Under the pieces are notes generated by a model. The model was not told where the DNA came from. It worked only from the letters and a program-made list of their open reading frames with translations, and ran no database searches. From Vitrella brassicaformis (taxonomy: Eukaryota; Sar; Vitrellaceae), in the NCBI GenBank assembly GCA_001179505.1, contig CDMY01000436.1:152775-216774 (forward strand): DNA of 64,000 nt, in the 5' to 3' direction. Positions 12,386 to 24,474 of the stretch are shown here, piece after piece. A program made the position numbers and the translations under genes. Position 1 is the stretch's first letter; each line of letters begins with the position of its first letter.

Positions 12386-13254
12386 CCTGATTGACATCAG
12401 GGAGGGAGGGGAGGGGTGTTGCAAAGCGATGGGGCGGTGGGTGGTGTGGTTCTCCCTGGGAGTTTTTTCCCTATGTCAGTCAGATTGATGCCAGGTAGTG
12501 TGGATGTGATGTGTTTTTCTGTTGTGAATTCGGTCGGGCATACCTGCGTGCCGTGCCGTCACGGCATGTGATACCTAGTCGCATAAAACCAGCTGCCTGG
12601 CTGCCTCCTTGCCTGGCTGCCTGGCTGTCAGCTGACTGACGTGTGGTGAAAACTGCTGCAGTCCATGTAGAGACTTGTAGAGCTGAGTGTGTGCGTGTGT
12701 TGTGTGTATATGGATTTTCCATACCGCTCCCTCCCGCTGAGCTTTTCTGTCCAGTCATTGGCACTCGCTTAAGGGGACATACGCACAACGAGGTGGGGTG
12801 GGGTGGGATAGGGCGATCGATCAACCATTTAGTCGCCTCTTCCTGTCTGCCTGTCTGCCTGTCTGTCTGTCTGCCTGTCTGTGTGCACGCATTATTAGGC
12901 TGTGAATGATAGATGGGGTCAATTGACTGACACGAATGATGTCTGTGTATATACGGTGTGTGCGGGACCACCACCGGACCGGCAGACACTGACTCACTTG
13001 TTCTTCATGATTTCCGTCCCCCCTACCACCATGTTTGTGTCCGATCCATCCATCCATCAGACCGATGCTCACAGGGCTTTGCCTGTGTCAGCATCAAGCT
13101 GGCTGCTTACTACCGCCTCGCCACGTCAAAACTCGCCCCAGCCAAAAAATTATCACACACATCCATCCACACACACACACACACACACGTCCACGCGTCT
13201 CCAGATGACTCACTCACGCCACCTGCACCAATGTGTCTGTCCTTCCTGCCCTAT
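12386..13254. other. Tail-to-tail intergenic region
   Basis: About 0.87 kb of TG/CA-rich sequence, with CCTGTCTG repeats near 12840-12890 and an (AC)n run near 13163-13190. I see no gene. Confidence 0.6.
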
Positions 13255-15736
13255 CTATCGGTGTGTCATGATGCCGGGAATGAGGAAGGGGTCGCTCTGT
13301 ATGATGGGCACCGACTGCGCCAAAGGGTAGTTGTGGCTCTCCCAGGCCACCCTCGGCCGCCCCTCTGTCGTCTCCTTCACTGGCCGGCGGGGCGTGCAGC
13401 ACAGCGAGGAGCTCACGCAGCCCCTCTCCCGCCGTGTCTCAACACGCAGCTGCCGGGGCTGCTGCTGCTGCTGCTGCTGGGGCACCGCCAAACCACCAGG
13501 CACGGCGGTGGGCCGCACAGGTCCACCAGGGCTGATATTCATCACCAGCCGGCTCTCAGGCACAAAGGGGGGCGGCTTCCGGGGCGTGCACGACACGCAG
13601 CCGCGGTCAGGACCATCCTCGCGCGCATCGACGACAGGCTTTGGCGGTGCCTTCTTCTGGCAGCACATGGACCAGCCCCTTCGGAAGGCGCGCGACTGCG
13701 GCACCAGTGGGAGGGTTGGGTCGAGAAAAATCGGCACGCCCTCGATTGGCTCGTCACGGTAGAACCAGCGCACGTGCCATTCGTCTTGTGGGCCCATACG
13801 TGGGGGAGGCGGGGCGGACATCGGCTTGATGACGCTGCCCACAAGGGATGACAGCTCTGAGACACGGAGACAGACAGAGAGGCACAAGACTGTGACTGCA
13901 AATGTGTGGGTTGGTGTCGTGACTGACGGCTGGCGAGAAGTGAGGTGACTTCGACTGGTTGGTGCTCCTCTCCTTGTGGCGGCAGGACGACGGGCACGTC
14001 CTCCTCGTAATGGTCCAGATCGAGGACGACGTGCTGGTCTATCATGGCCTGTGAAGCCCTGCGGACCATCATGCTCGAACGACGGATCTCATGCAGCTGA
14101 GTCTCCTGACGCGCTAGCTCAGCAGCAATCTGAATTAATTAACCACACAGAGAGACACAGACACGGAGACATACGACGGCAGGTGTCTGTCTGTTGCGTG
14201 TGTGTGTGGGGGTTGTGGCTGTGCGTACGATGGGCGGGATGGCAGGTGCGGCTGCGCCCGGCGCCTGGACCATCATCTTGCCCCTCCCCTCAGCCAACAT
14301 AATCTCTTGCTGAGGGAGTGAGTGAGGAAGAAGCAGAATTCCGCAGCCAGGGTGGGATGTGTGTTACTTCAGTGGCTCATGTATGCTGTCTGACCAGCAG
14401 TTTTCGTTTCCTCTCCTGGACGGCCCGTTCCTCTTCAATGAGTTGCGTGACTTTCTTCTTGACCTTCTTGATCAACGCCTCTCGGCGGGTCCTATCGCGG
14501 TCCTTGTCCGCCAACGCAGCCTGCACTCCACTCCATCCACGCAGAGAGAGACACGTCAGCTCATTCCGTTCCCTGGCGAGAATGCACGATTCATGGAGGA
14601 TCTTTGCCCACTGACTGACCAGAAGTTGTATGAGTCTTTCTTCCTCGAGCATCCTCGCCCTCGCCAATGCAGCCGCCGTGTCACCCAGTTCCCTCATCCG
14701 CCGACGCATCTCCTCCAGATACGAGAGCCTACGGGCCTCCGCGTCACTGAATCGGGTCTGCCTAGCCTCAAGCGCACGGATTCGCTCCTCCTCGATCTTC
14801 TTTGCCCGATCGAGTGCCTCTGCCTTCTTGATAGCCGCCTCGTGCAGCTGCTTCCGCTGCCTGTCAATGGCCTGCAGCCGGCGCTGCTCGGCGGCCTCAA
14901 GCGTGCCCTCCGCTTTCTCCTGCAGACATGGAGCGGGGAAGGGAGACGGGGACACAGAGGTGTGATTGTGTGTGTTGTGGGGGAGGGGGGAGCTCTTAAG
15001 TGGCTTGCTTGCCATGAATCTGCGCTGCCTTTCGTCTTCCAGTTCCTTTGCCCTCTGGAGTGCTTCTGCCTTGCGCTTGGCCTCCTCCTGCAGCTGCCGT
15101 TTCTGCCGCTCGATGGCCTGCAGACGCCGAGCCTCCGCATCGTCCAGCTTCGTCTCTGTCTTCTCCTGTCCAATGGCATGGCATCCATCAGTCAGTCAGA
15201 CGCACCTGCTGGTTGCCGTCTCTGGCAGTCCCTCCCTCCCCGTCCCTTGACCATCCACTCACCTGTATCTTGCGCTGTCTTTCTTCCTCGATATCCTTTC
15301 CCCGCTGCAGCACCTGGCTCATCCTGCGGATGTACTGACGCTTCTCCTCCTTCACCTCATCCTGACCGATGTCGGCCTTGGGCGGCCGAGGGGTCGTCGG
15401 CCTCGGACCCGGACCACGAGCAGACAACGCGCCCCTCGTGCCAGCAGCCGAGAGGGCGCCCTTTGTGGGCTGGCTCTTGACTGACGCCGGGGTGCGTGGC
15501 GAGACGCGGATGGATGACGCTGCAGGGCTGGAGGGCGTCGCGAGGGTGGGGTCGGCCTCGTGATTCTCCTCCCCCTGGACGTCGGCGAAACGGATGGTGC
15601 TGGGCTCTTCATTTGCAGGCGCAGAGGCGGAGAGAGCGAGGGGAGGGACGATGGCTGGCTTCGACTTGGCCTTGGGGCTCTTGGGCTTGGCTTTGCCCTT
15701 ACCGGCGGCCTTGGCTTTACCAGCGGGGGAGCTCAT
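13255..15736 (-). CDS. Coiled-coil protein with Cys-rich C-terminal CTPR-type repeats, orphan
   Basis: Exons 15736-15263, 15165-15013, 14919-14395, 14309-14229, 14129-13928 and 13856-13255 give 678 residues. An in-frame ATG nine codons upstream (15763) is an alternative start. Residues 1-120 are Lys/Ala/Pro/Ser-rich and disordered. About 125-400 is a long, highly charged coiled coil (EEER, RQKRQL and EEMRRRMREL segments). The C-terminal 200 residues hold three similar Cys clusters (MCCQKKAPPKP, CVSCTPRKPP, CCTPRRP), a QQQQQQQ tract and an ending IPGIMTHR. I recognise no catalytic domain. A cytoskeletal or pellicle-associated scaffold would fit, but that is a guess. The second intron has a GC donor (at 15012). 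Confidence 0.78.
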
Positions 15737-16484
15737 GATGACGGAAGCAAACGTACCCCACAAGCAAAGAAGAAAGGGCCGAGCCCCAATTTACAACAAA
15801 ATGTAATGGACCCCAGACCCTCTCTTGACAAAACATCACAGGAGTGTCCCCCTCCACACGGGGGATTGGATTCATTAAGGCGTCTGTCATTGTCTGCACA
15901 CACGTGACATGCCTGGGATTGGATTCGGTGGGAGACACATAAAGGCGTCCATTACATTGTCATTCATTGTCTGCACACACATGGCGCCCAAGACATGTCT
16001 CTTATCCCATGGGACGGGGGGAGTGTCATGACACCGTGTGTGCCTGCCGTGCACGGCCGGCGAAACACTTACATGTATACACAGGTAGGAGGGAGGGGTA
16101 ATAGCTAGTAGCTAGCTAGTGGTCATCAATTGCACTGCACGACAGACACAAAAAACACCACACCACCGCAAACAAACAAAACACAGCCAGCCAGCTAGCT
16201 GCGATGGATGAGTCAGATGCATTCTTACACTTGATCGCACACACAACACAACACATGCACATCGACCCATTGATATCAGGTCGACATCAATGTCAGCTTA
16301 CATACGTGATAGATATGAATGTACTCCATGTACGTCTGCACACTTGTCTGTCTGTCTGTCTGTCGGCCAGCCCCTCCACTCCATTTTCAGAGTGCGCAGA
16401 CAGGACAGGCAGCAGAGGAAGGAACCCATAGACAGCCCCCCACCCTCCCACTCACCCAGTCCCCCATCGCCTCCCTCTAGCTAG
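15737..16484. other. Intergenic region
   Basis: About 0.75 kb between two minus-strand genes, with a few short direct repeats (two copies of a stretch around attggattcattaaggcgtc / attggattcggtgg near 15863-15960). No gene seen. Confidence 0.5.
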
Positions 16485-19157
16485 CTATCTGTTCTTGCCC
16501 TTGCCCTTGCCCTCTTCATGTGAGAGTGCCGTGACCTCCAGCACCTCACCCTTGCCGTCGTCGGTCTTCTCCCCCTGATTCCTGCCCTCCACCCACACCT
16601 CCCCGAGAAAGCCTTCCACATAGCCTTTCTCGTCGTCATCGAGTGGCGGCACAGAGCAGATGCCCTCGGTCTTCTCGGTGTCCACTGCCCGAGTGGAGAT
16701 GTCACCGTAGTGCAGGAGGGTGTCGGGGATTGACGAGTCTATCAGGTCGCCGAAGATGTTGTCGCACGACACGAGGCCAGCGATCTTGGTGTCGTCAAGG
16801 AGGTACGAGAAGAGCTTTATCTGAGAGAGGAACATGATTGAGACAGGGAAGGGAGAGTGATTCTGTGTGGAAAAGGGTGGAGGGTGTGCGTGTTGTCTGT
16901 CGTGCCTGCGCCATTTCTCCGATCATGGTCTTGTGTGGGTAGATTCGGCCGTTGAATCGGTACTCGGTCGAGTGCCCGATCGTCAAAATGCCGAAGCGGC
17001 GGACCTTCTCACCCATCTGCAAAACAACACACACACACACACACACCCCACATACCATCGTATCGTGTCCCTTTGTGTGCTGCGCGTCGCGTCCTGACGA
17101 CCGCACCCACCGCGATGATGGTTGTGGCCATCTTGTCTCCGTTGAGGTACACACTGGTCCTTCCCGTGCTGCTCTGCCATGACACGGTCAGGTGCTTCCA
17201 GCAGCCGCCCCGCGCACACCAGTTCTTCTCATCCGGGAAAAAATTGTGGAACAGAAAAATCTGGTCCGCAACAGACACCTGACCACACACACACACACAC
17301 AGGCATCCACACATTCACATACCGCCACCGGGTGTGTCGTCGGTGTGTGTGTGCTCACCTCAAGGTCTCTGCCGACTGCCCTGATGAGCATTTCGAGCTG
17401 CCTGCCGGGCTGGCCGGGGATGCCGTAGCCGAGGAATGGCTGGACGGCCTCTGTGGGGGTGGGGTGTTGGGAGAGGGGGATGATGTTGAGCCAAGCCGAG
17501 AAGGTGAACTGGGTGAGCTGCGGGAACCCCAGGCTGAGACTGCACGTCTGCCTCGTCTCAATGCGGCTGGTGAGGGAGGGGGGGCTGGGGAACTTGTAAA
17601 CCAGACCTGACCAACGAAACAGCAGCACACGTCACGCCTGATCCATCAAAAATCGGTGTCATTCATGTGGCTCTCCCTGTGTTCGATCACCCACCCTTTT
17701 CCGCCTCGAGGAATCGCACCGAGTCGATCATCATGGCGGCGCCCGTGTCGTTCTCCGCGGCATCGGTGATTTGTGCGAGCGGCAGGACGTCGATGTGCAG
17801 ATAGAGGACCGGGGGAAGCTCCGGGGGGATGGGCCGCCCGTCGTGCTCACTGTCAGTGGCTCCGGCGGCAGGGATGACCTCGTAGCCCTGGTTGCGGGGC
17901 TTGGTGGGGGAGCTGATCGGGGCCGCGAACAGGGTCTCGCCGTACAGCTGATGGTTCAAGCTCAGACGGATCTGACGGACGGACCACACAAACGGTTGTG
18001 TTGTGTACCGTACGCTGGGCCTCTGAGTGTTGTGTGGGGTAAATACCCCGAGAGGCGAGTAGTCGATGCCTATGGTCATGAAGTCCTCGTCCGCCTCCTG
18101 TGAGGAGTCCCCATTGAAGGCACGCAGCTCGCCAGCGGTGAACAGGCGGCTGTTGGCAATCATCGGGGACTTGTCCGCCGCAGAACCCCTCTCCCACCTG
18201 CCATTCATGATCCACAGCACAGCAGTGGCACACCCACCAAGCCCATGGGTGACGATTCCTACGCCCATTGGGTCTCATCTCATTCCCCTCTCACTTGAGG
18301 ATCTTGTATCTCATTTTGCCGTCGGTGGCATTCTTGCCGTCTCCTGTGGTGGCCATCAGCACCCCAATCTCGTACTGGTCGCCATCCAGCTTCTCGGGTT
18401 TAGTCGAATCTTTGCCCTTGCCCTTGCCCTTGCCCTCGCCCTTGTCGAATCTGTCCATCGATGAGGGGTAAGGCGACGCCCATATCGACTGGAACAGCGT
18501 CGCGTTGGCGGACTTGGCCAGCTTCATGCGCAACTCCAGATGGCCGAAGCCCAGAATGGGCTTGGTGGATGACATCCGCACCCCCTGGGTGCCTTCTGCC
18601 ATGATGGCCACCTGCACAGAATCCTCCTCCCTGCCCTCGGGCACGAACTTGAGCACACCATTGTCCACCTCGGCCGCAACCTGGGTGGCAGGCTTGTCCT
18701 CAGCCTCGTCGGATGCGAGCGGGCAGCCGACCGTGAGGGCGCTCTTGTGCCTCTTGAGCACAGCGTCGGCCGAACCGGCCTGGCTGCAGTCGAGGTGAGG
18801 GACCTTCTCGCCCCTGGCCGCCTTGGCCATGTCGGTCATGGTGCCCCCGCCCTTGACGATTGGCGTCAGAGTCCACCGATCACTGTCCAGCTCATCGCCC
18901 TCAAAGTCGTCCCGCCACACGGTGGTGTAGCCGGGGAAATCTTCCCCCTTGGCACCTGCGAAACAAACAGCACAAACAAGCAATCAGGTGGTGGTCGCCT
19001 CGAGAGTGATTCGAAAGGCAGGCTAGCCAGATTCACCTGGACATTTGCCGCCCGTGTCTGTGCCACAAGACTGCTGCGCACGTGATGGTCCAGCACTGAG
19101 CGCAAGGAGCAGCAGCGATGCGGCAGCAAGCGGCCTCCTCAGACGCAGTGTAGGCAT
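16485..19157 (-). CDS. Secreted GH16-like protein fused to a pentraxin/LamG-like domain; catalytic motif degenerate
   Basis: Exons 19157-19037, 18955-18295, 18197-18047, 17971-17695, 17606-17359, 17278-17111, 17016-16906 and 16820-16485 give 690 residues. A signal peptide ends near residue 27 (SRAQQ). Residues 45-400 follow the glycoside hydrolase 16 plan: an opening VWRDDFEGDELDSDRW strand, FGHLELRMKLA, and MTIGIDYSPLGIRLSLN. However, the catalytic ExDxxE box reads EIGVLM, so both the Asp and the second Glu are missing. About 410-600 is a concanavalin-like (pentraxin/LamG) domain (FTFSAWLN, HLTVSWQSSTGRTSVYLNG, FNGRIY). It therefore looks like a glucan-binding, non-catalytic protein. A Gly/Lys-rich insert sits at about 215-230 and again at the C-terminus. 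The sixth exon to seventh exon junctions are canonical; the last intron (donor at 16905) starts with GC. Confidence 0.8.
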
Positions 19158-19929
19158 TGTACGGCAAAGGGAAGAACCCCCCCAGGTCGCCTCTTGCTCA
19201 CCGCACTGCCTATCTCAGCATCGCTCGCTCCCTTGATACGCACGCACTTCTCACCTCCTGCGCGGTTTTCGCCCTTTTCTTTTCGGAAGGCCAGGCGATC
19301 GCCCTTGCCGTTAGCGGATATGCTGGCCGCGCCACCAACCAAGAGGAGATGTGTGTGATGTGGAGAAGCCCCCTCGTTTGCCTCGTGAGCAGGACCATCT
19401 GGTGACCTAATGATTACAAAGGAGAAGGTCGCATCTGCTCAGCTGTACTTTTATTTCGAACGCAGAGACATCTGATCACGCAGTGCCACGCGATGTCCTC
19501 ATTCACCAAAACACTGCAACGTCTAGCTACACAGATAGGTCTGGTGTGCACACAGAGTCAGTCACGCTACGTGAGAGAGAGGAGAGAAGCGCAGAACCAC
19601 CAGAGCAGACGACACACGGTAGCCAGCCAACACTGACTGTAGCTTGTCATCATGCACGCACTAGATCGATGTGATGCAGCACGGAGAGAGACCGACAGCC
19701 CAGCCCAACGCACCACCACACCTCAATGTGCACTGCACGCCATACAGCACAGCAACGAAGACAAAAACACGGATGGATTCACACAATACACAACAGAGAC
19801 CTATCTATCGCCCTCGGGCGAACGACCGACAGCCACAATCCCACTCAATCACGCCTCCCCGGCCAGTCGACAGTGCTGCGACAGGCGACGCGACTGCTCG
19901 ACATGGGGGAGATGCCCTCTGCCCCCTCT
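19158..19929. other. Intergenic region
   Basis: About 0.77 kb between two minus-strand genes. It must hold the promoter of the GH16-like gene. I see no gene and no clear motif. Confidence 0.5.
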
Positions 19930-21342
19930 CTAGGCTCTCGGGCCCAGTTCTAGGCTTCTCTGCGCCTGGCTGACGGACGGCACTGCAGGCCGCAGAAGGC
20001 TGAACGTCATGCCGAGACTCTGCTGCAAAATGCGGAGCGACATCCTCAGGTCTTGCTGCAAACGACACGCAGAGAAGCAGGACCTCGTGAGTCAGTCGAT
20101 GCTGTATGTGTAGTTTTCGTGAGTCAGTCAGTACCAGCCATGCCCCTCTCTTTGATGGTATGCGGACAATGATGGGCTTTTTCATCACCAGGCCCATCCA
20201 CCCAAACACGCGAACCACATCGGTGTCCTCAGGCGCCACATTCAACACCGCTCCACCGTAACCGATGAACTCCAGCGACTCAGCAGCAGCGTGGTCGAGG
20301 GCGGGTGAGTATCTCGCCCTGATGGCCGCGCGGAAACTCTGAACGTCCTCCACGCCCTTCAGGCGGACAAACTTGGGATTGTGCCCGTACTCCAGAGCAA
20401 CCCACAGCCCCCTTGGCCCTTCCTTCTCCTGCTGCTGGGGGCGGGTGAGAACATTCCTCTGTGTCCTGCGGGGCGGCGGCGCTATGGGAACACTCAACTG
20501 GACGAGTTGAGCGCCGGGATGGGAGGGGCTGGTCGCTGTCGCTTGCGGGTCAAACCGCTGCACATTCGCGATAAAACATCTGGCACTGGTGCGGCTGATA
20601 CCCTGCTGCACCAGGTCACACACGGTGAGTGTTCTAAACGCGTCCCATGATGTGATCCGGAGCGCCAAGACCCCCTCTCGGAACTCGTCAGCCTGTGGAT
20701 TCGACCGCAGCACGTGATCCACAGCCACCAGGAAGGAGGTGTCACTGTTGAGGTGACAAAGGCAAACACACCACACCACACCCCGGAAAGTCGCACAGTG
20801 AGTGAAGACAGACACCGTGTCTGTCGCTCTCCTTGCCTTCCCTCCCTTTGACTGACCTGAGAGGATCCAGGAAACTCAGTGCGTAGACAACGGCTTTCGC
20901 AACACCCAGAGGAACACCAGCAGCGACAAAGTCCTCAGCGCTGACCCGTCTGAAGTCGCTCCACGACTTGATGACAGCGGTGAACTGCTCACGATGAGCA
21001 TGGAAGCTGGCGTAGGATGGATCAGCGAGAACCCGGTCAAGGGCAATATCAAACCGTGTCGAGGCCTCCTCCAAAGACAGATCTTCGTAAATCGTGTCAT
21101 CAGGAACAATTGCAAGACGGGAGGAAGGTGACAGCGTCCATCCACCCGCAAACAGGGAGATGAGGAGGGCTGCGATCTAGCGAGAACCCGTTTCACGGAG
21201 CCCGACCCCATTGGTTCGGTTTCACGTACGCTCTAATCCCGCCCGCACGTTTGGGGTGTCTGACAGCACACTTACCCCAATGCCAACAGTTCTCGTCTTT
21301 CGGTTCACGTGTCATGAGGGCAGCACATGGTGACAGGTCCAT
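19930..21342 (-). CDS. Orphan protein with two SAM-like helical repeats
   Basis: Exons 21342-21276, 21169-20857, 20744-20135 and 20055-19930 give 371 residues. Another in-frame ATG at 21438 would add 32 residues. A hydrophobic stretch (ALLISLFAGGW) follows the first exon and could be a signal anchor. Two repeats of about 60 residues (about 50-110 and 130-190) share a pattern: A[LV]DxVL, then W[SD][DA]FR, then DLVxxGI/DFVAAGV, ending in a [FL]DP. This resembles a SAM-type helical fold. A middle region (GLWVALEYGHNPKFVRLKG) and a VRVFGWMGLV segment are unassigned. I do not recognise a function. The first exon rests on a strong GTAAGT donor and the only phase-compatible acceptor. Confidence 0.65.
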
Positions 21343-23377
21343 GGTATGATGTCCCCGTTGCCATCGCCTTGCCCAGTGACACGCTCCCCGAAAGCCGAGA
21401 AGCAGGACGCATCGCAGCGAAACCCAGGTCACACACATGAAACTGTTTTAGTTAACGACTGTGTGTAGATCCACACAGACTGACTTGTGCGTGGCAAAAC
21501 CGACAGCTAGCGCAGCGGACAGATGCGCGTGGATGGAGTGAGTGGGAACCGCGTGACTGTGATGGCGAAACCGACAGAAAAGAAAAAGATAGAGCCCGTG
21601 AGTGACTGAGTGACTGAGTGAGGGAGCACACAGACTGTTGCTCGTGGTTTCGCCCGCAACACAGTGCCCTCAAAGAAAGTCAGAACGCAGAGAGGGAGAC
21701 GATCGCGAGAAAGCTTGCCTGTCTGCCCTTCCCAANNNNNNNNNNNNNNNNNNNNNNNNNNNNNNNNNNNNNNNNNNNNNNNNNNNNNNNNNNNNNNNNN
21801 NNNNNNNNNNNNNNNNNNNNNNNNNNNNNNNNNNNNNNNNNNNNNNNNNNNNNNNNNNNNNNNNNNNNNNNNNNNNNNNNNNNNNNNNNNNNNNNNNNNN
21901 NNNNNNNNNNNNNNNNNNNNNNNNNNNNNNNNNNNNNNNNNNNNNNNNNNNNNNNNNNNNNNNNNNNNNNNNNNNNNNNNNNNNNNNNNNNNNNNNNNNN
22001 NNNNNNNNNNNNNNNNNNNNNNNNNNNNNNNNNNNCTCTCCGCTGCTTGCCCTTCCTCTCTCCCCACGCCAGCCAGCCAGTCCGTCCGTCCGTCCGTCAG
22101 TCCGGTCGGTCGACGCACACAAAATCGGTTCTGACGTGACGTGACGTGAGTGACACCACAAGCAGCCGGCCACTCGAGTGCAGTCAGTCGTCCCATCCTT
22201 GGCAAGGCACACATCCATGCCACCCCACCCCACCCCACCCAATCACTTCTGCATATTCAGTCAGTCGATCCAGCCAGCCAGCCACCCACCCAGCCATTCA
22301 TTGATTGCAACACAGACGGAAGATAGATATGTAGGAGGCTCTCCAAAACTTAGAGTGCGGCGGTGCCTCGCCCGAATAGGGCGACAGCCAGCCAGCCATT
22401 CAATTCAATGCTCGCACACACACGCACACACACACACACGCATACACATACACATACACATACACACAGACAGAAACGTATAGACACCCAACAACAGGCA
22501 CACCACACGGACAGAGACATCGACATGCACACGCACACCAACAGACACCCATCGATCTATATAGCTTCCCTCCCTCAATCGACTGACTCGACGCCCCTCC
22601 CCTCTTCTCCTAGCTCTCTCTCAGCTTTGTCGTGCATTCTACCGAGTAAGGCAAGGCAGGCCATCTGGGTGGGGTGGGTGGTTGTGATGATGTGCAGGCA
22701 AAACCGAAAAAGAGCTCCATTCCGAGCACGGCCATGCTTGTGAGGCAGCCTTAAACCAGGGAAGCAACAAAGGCGAGGTCACGGCGAGAGGTAATAGAGA
22801 GGGAAGGAGGGGGGAGAGGGAGAGAGGGAACTGACTGGGTGACTGACTGGGCAAGCCGGGCAAGGAAGAGAAGACAGAGGCAGGCAGGCAGGCAGCCAGA
22901 CAGATCAGGAGAGAGAGAGAGAGAGTTGAGAGAGCGGCAGGCAACACAGCCGTGCTAGGAAGGGCAAAATAGCGAGGGCTAATGTGCTGACTGACTCTAT
23001 GTCTGTCTCTGGCTGGTTGTCGCTTGCTGCGTACGTGAGGAGTCCCAGGGGAAGATTCACAGGGCAGAGCTGCTAGTCCTTAGCAGTGCTACCCTGTCAA
23101 CCAGCCGCAGGCGCCCCTCCCACACGGAGCACACCAGCAGCAGCCCGATCCGATACAGACAGACCATTGCAAGCACTATGTCCAAGGGAGAGACGACATA
23201 CACATCCCTCCCCTACCCTGCCCCCCTGCCCTGCCCATCTCTATGCAACTATCATTGCCAAAACCCAACGACACAGCTCTAGAGGACGCAATCAGTAGCT
23301 AGTCACTCAACCATGCCATCCATCCGCCCGCCCGCCCGCTCGTTGGTCTGTCTAGTGGCGTCGTGGTGGTGGTGGTG
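21343..23377. other. Long intergenic region containing an assembly gap
   Basis: About 2 kb including 300 N. The rest is simple-sequence DNA: (TCCG)n near 22080, CACCCCAC and GCCA repeats near 22220-22300, (AC)n at 22416-22470, and purine-rich GGGAGA near 22800-22930. Open frames here are low-complexity. I see no gene, but the gap could hide an exon. Confidence 0.5.
21736..22035. other. Assembly gap (300 N)
   Basis: Exactly 300 N, the same size as the two other gaps in the window, so the length is likely a placeholder. Confidence 0.95.
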
Positions 23378-24173
23378 TCACTGGTATGACGGTGAGTTGG
23401 CTCGAAGCAGCCCCTCGGCGGACAGCACCTGAGCCATCAATCCATCCATCCGACACACAAGGCGAGGTCATGCAGAGTAGCGTATGTGTGGGTCAGGTCT
23501 GTGTGTCTGGCTGGCTGGCTGGCTGGCGCTCTCACGCAACGCACCTTCGGGAAGTGCGGGAAGGACTCCTTGTCTTTGGGGACAGGGTGGCCATCGCACA
23601 CCTCAACCAGCTCGGCCCGAGAGCCTGACCACCACACAGCACAGACAGGCCATCCCAATCACTCACATGTGAGACGAGACATGTCTTATCTGTCTGTCCC
23701 ATATGATGTGCTATCCTGTATGTGACTCACTTACCGTTCATGGTGACTAGGTAGTCGGCCTTCCTGTTGTCCGCATCCACGACGGTCGATGCTGTGGAGA
23801 TGACCGACGAGCTCGACCGCGACTTCAGCAGCAGACCACCACTGCCACAGCCACCGCCCTCCTTCTCCCCGCCGCCATAAGGCATGGCATAGCCCTTGAG
23901 GACGATCGATCTGCCGCTGGCGTCGTCGTCCATGCCCTCGAACATAAAGCGGTGCTCGAACCGCAGCACGAAGCTGTGGCCGTCGCGGGACACATTGAGG
24001 GAGGTGGAGAACACCTGCTGGTGCCCGCTCTTGAGCTGCTCGATGTCTGTGGCGGTCAGCTTGAGGTCCCGGAGGGCTGGATGTGGGGCGGGGAGAGGGG
24101 ACTGGGCGGGGGAGTCGACCTCGATGGGAGACTCAGGCAGGGAGGGGCGCATCGTCAGGGTGTCCACTGACAT
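23378..24173 (-). CDS. Small orphan protein
   Basis: Exons 24173-23735, 23624-23545 and 23428-23378 give 189 residues ending SPSYQ. The start is the first ATG of the open frame. It is hydrophilic, with no signal peptide. The N-terminus is Pro/Ser-rich (SPIEVDSPAQSPLPAPHP). The middle has beta-like strands (SFVLRFEHRFMFEG, RSIVLKGYAMPYGG) and a Gly/Ser-rich loop. I do not recognise the family. Neighbour: it is divergent from the peroxidase gene, with 301 bp between start codons, so the two could be co-expressed. Confidence 0.6.
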
Positions 24174-24474
24174 ACTGATGTCTAGCGAGAGGCACTTCGA
24201 GAGGAAATCAGTGAGGTGATGTCCGAGGACGGCTGGCTAAGCAGCGGCTTAGTGTCAAGACCCTAACGCCTTCGTGAAACGCTTCGCCTCTGCCGATCCC
24301 GAGACACAGAGCTGTTTCCCGAGTTTTGGAGTTCTCTCTGGTCCTGCTGAGTGGCGAGCGGCTGTGATCTGCCTTCTGGGCGAAAAGCCATTCGACAAGC
24401 GGCTGATTTTCGGTGAGCGGCGTGAGTCGTCGAGGCAAGAGAGTCTTTCACTCGATAGGCACACGACACACAAG
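24174..24474. promoter_or_regulatory. Shared head-to-head promoter region
   Basis: 301 bp between divergent start codons of the small orphan and the triple peroxidase. It has several GCGGCT or GAGCGGC boxes (near 24245, 24356, 24400 and 24415) but no TATA box. Regulatory role is inferred from position. Confidence 0.45.

Noticed and set aside
14524-14557. Possible 34-nt intron in the coiled-coil gene
   Set aside because: Too short and it would shift the frame; the region reads through in frame.
21507-22242. Open frames running through the N gap
   Set aside because: They exist only because N was read as unknown residues; the flanks are low-complexity.
22416-22470. CRISPR-like or satellite array
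   Set aside because: It is a CA microsatellite with no regular repeat-spacer structure; other tandem repeats in the window are also simple-sequence.
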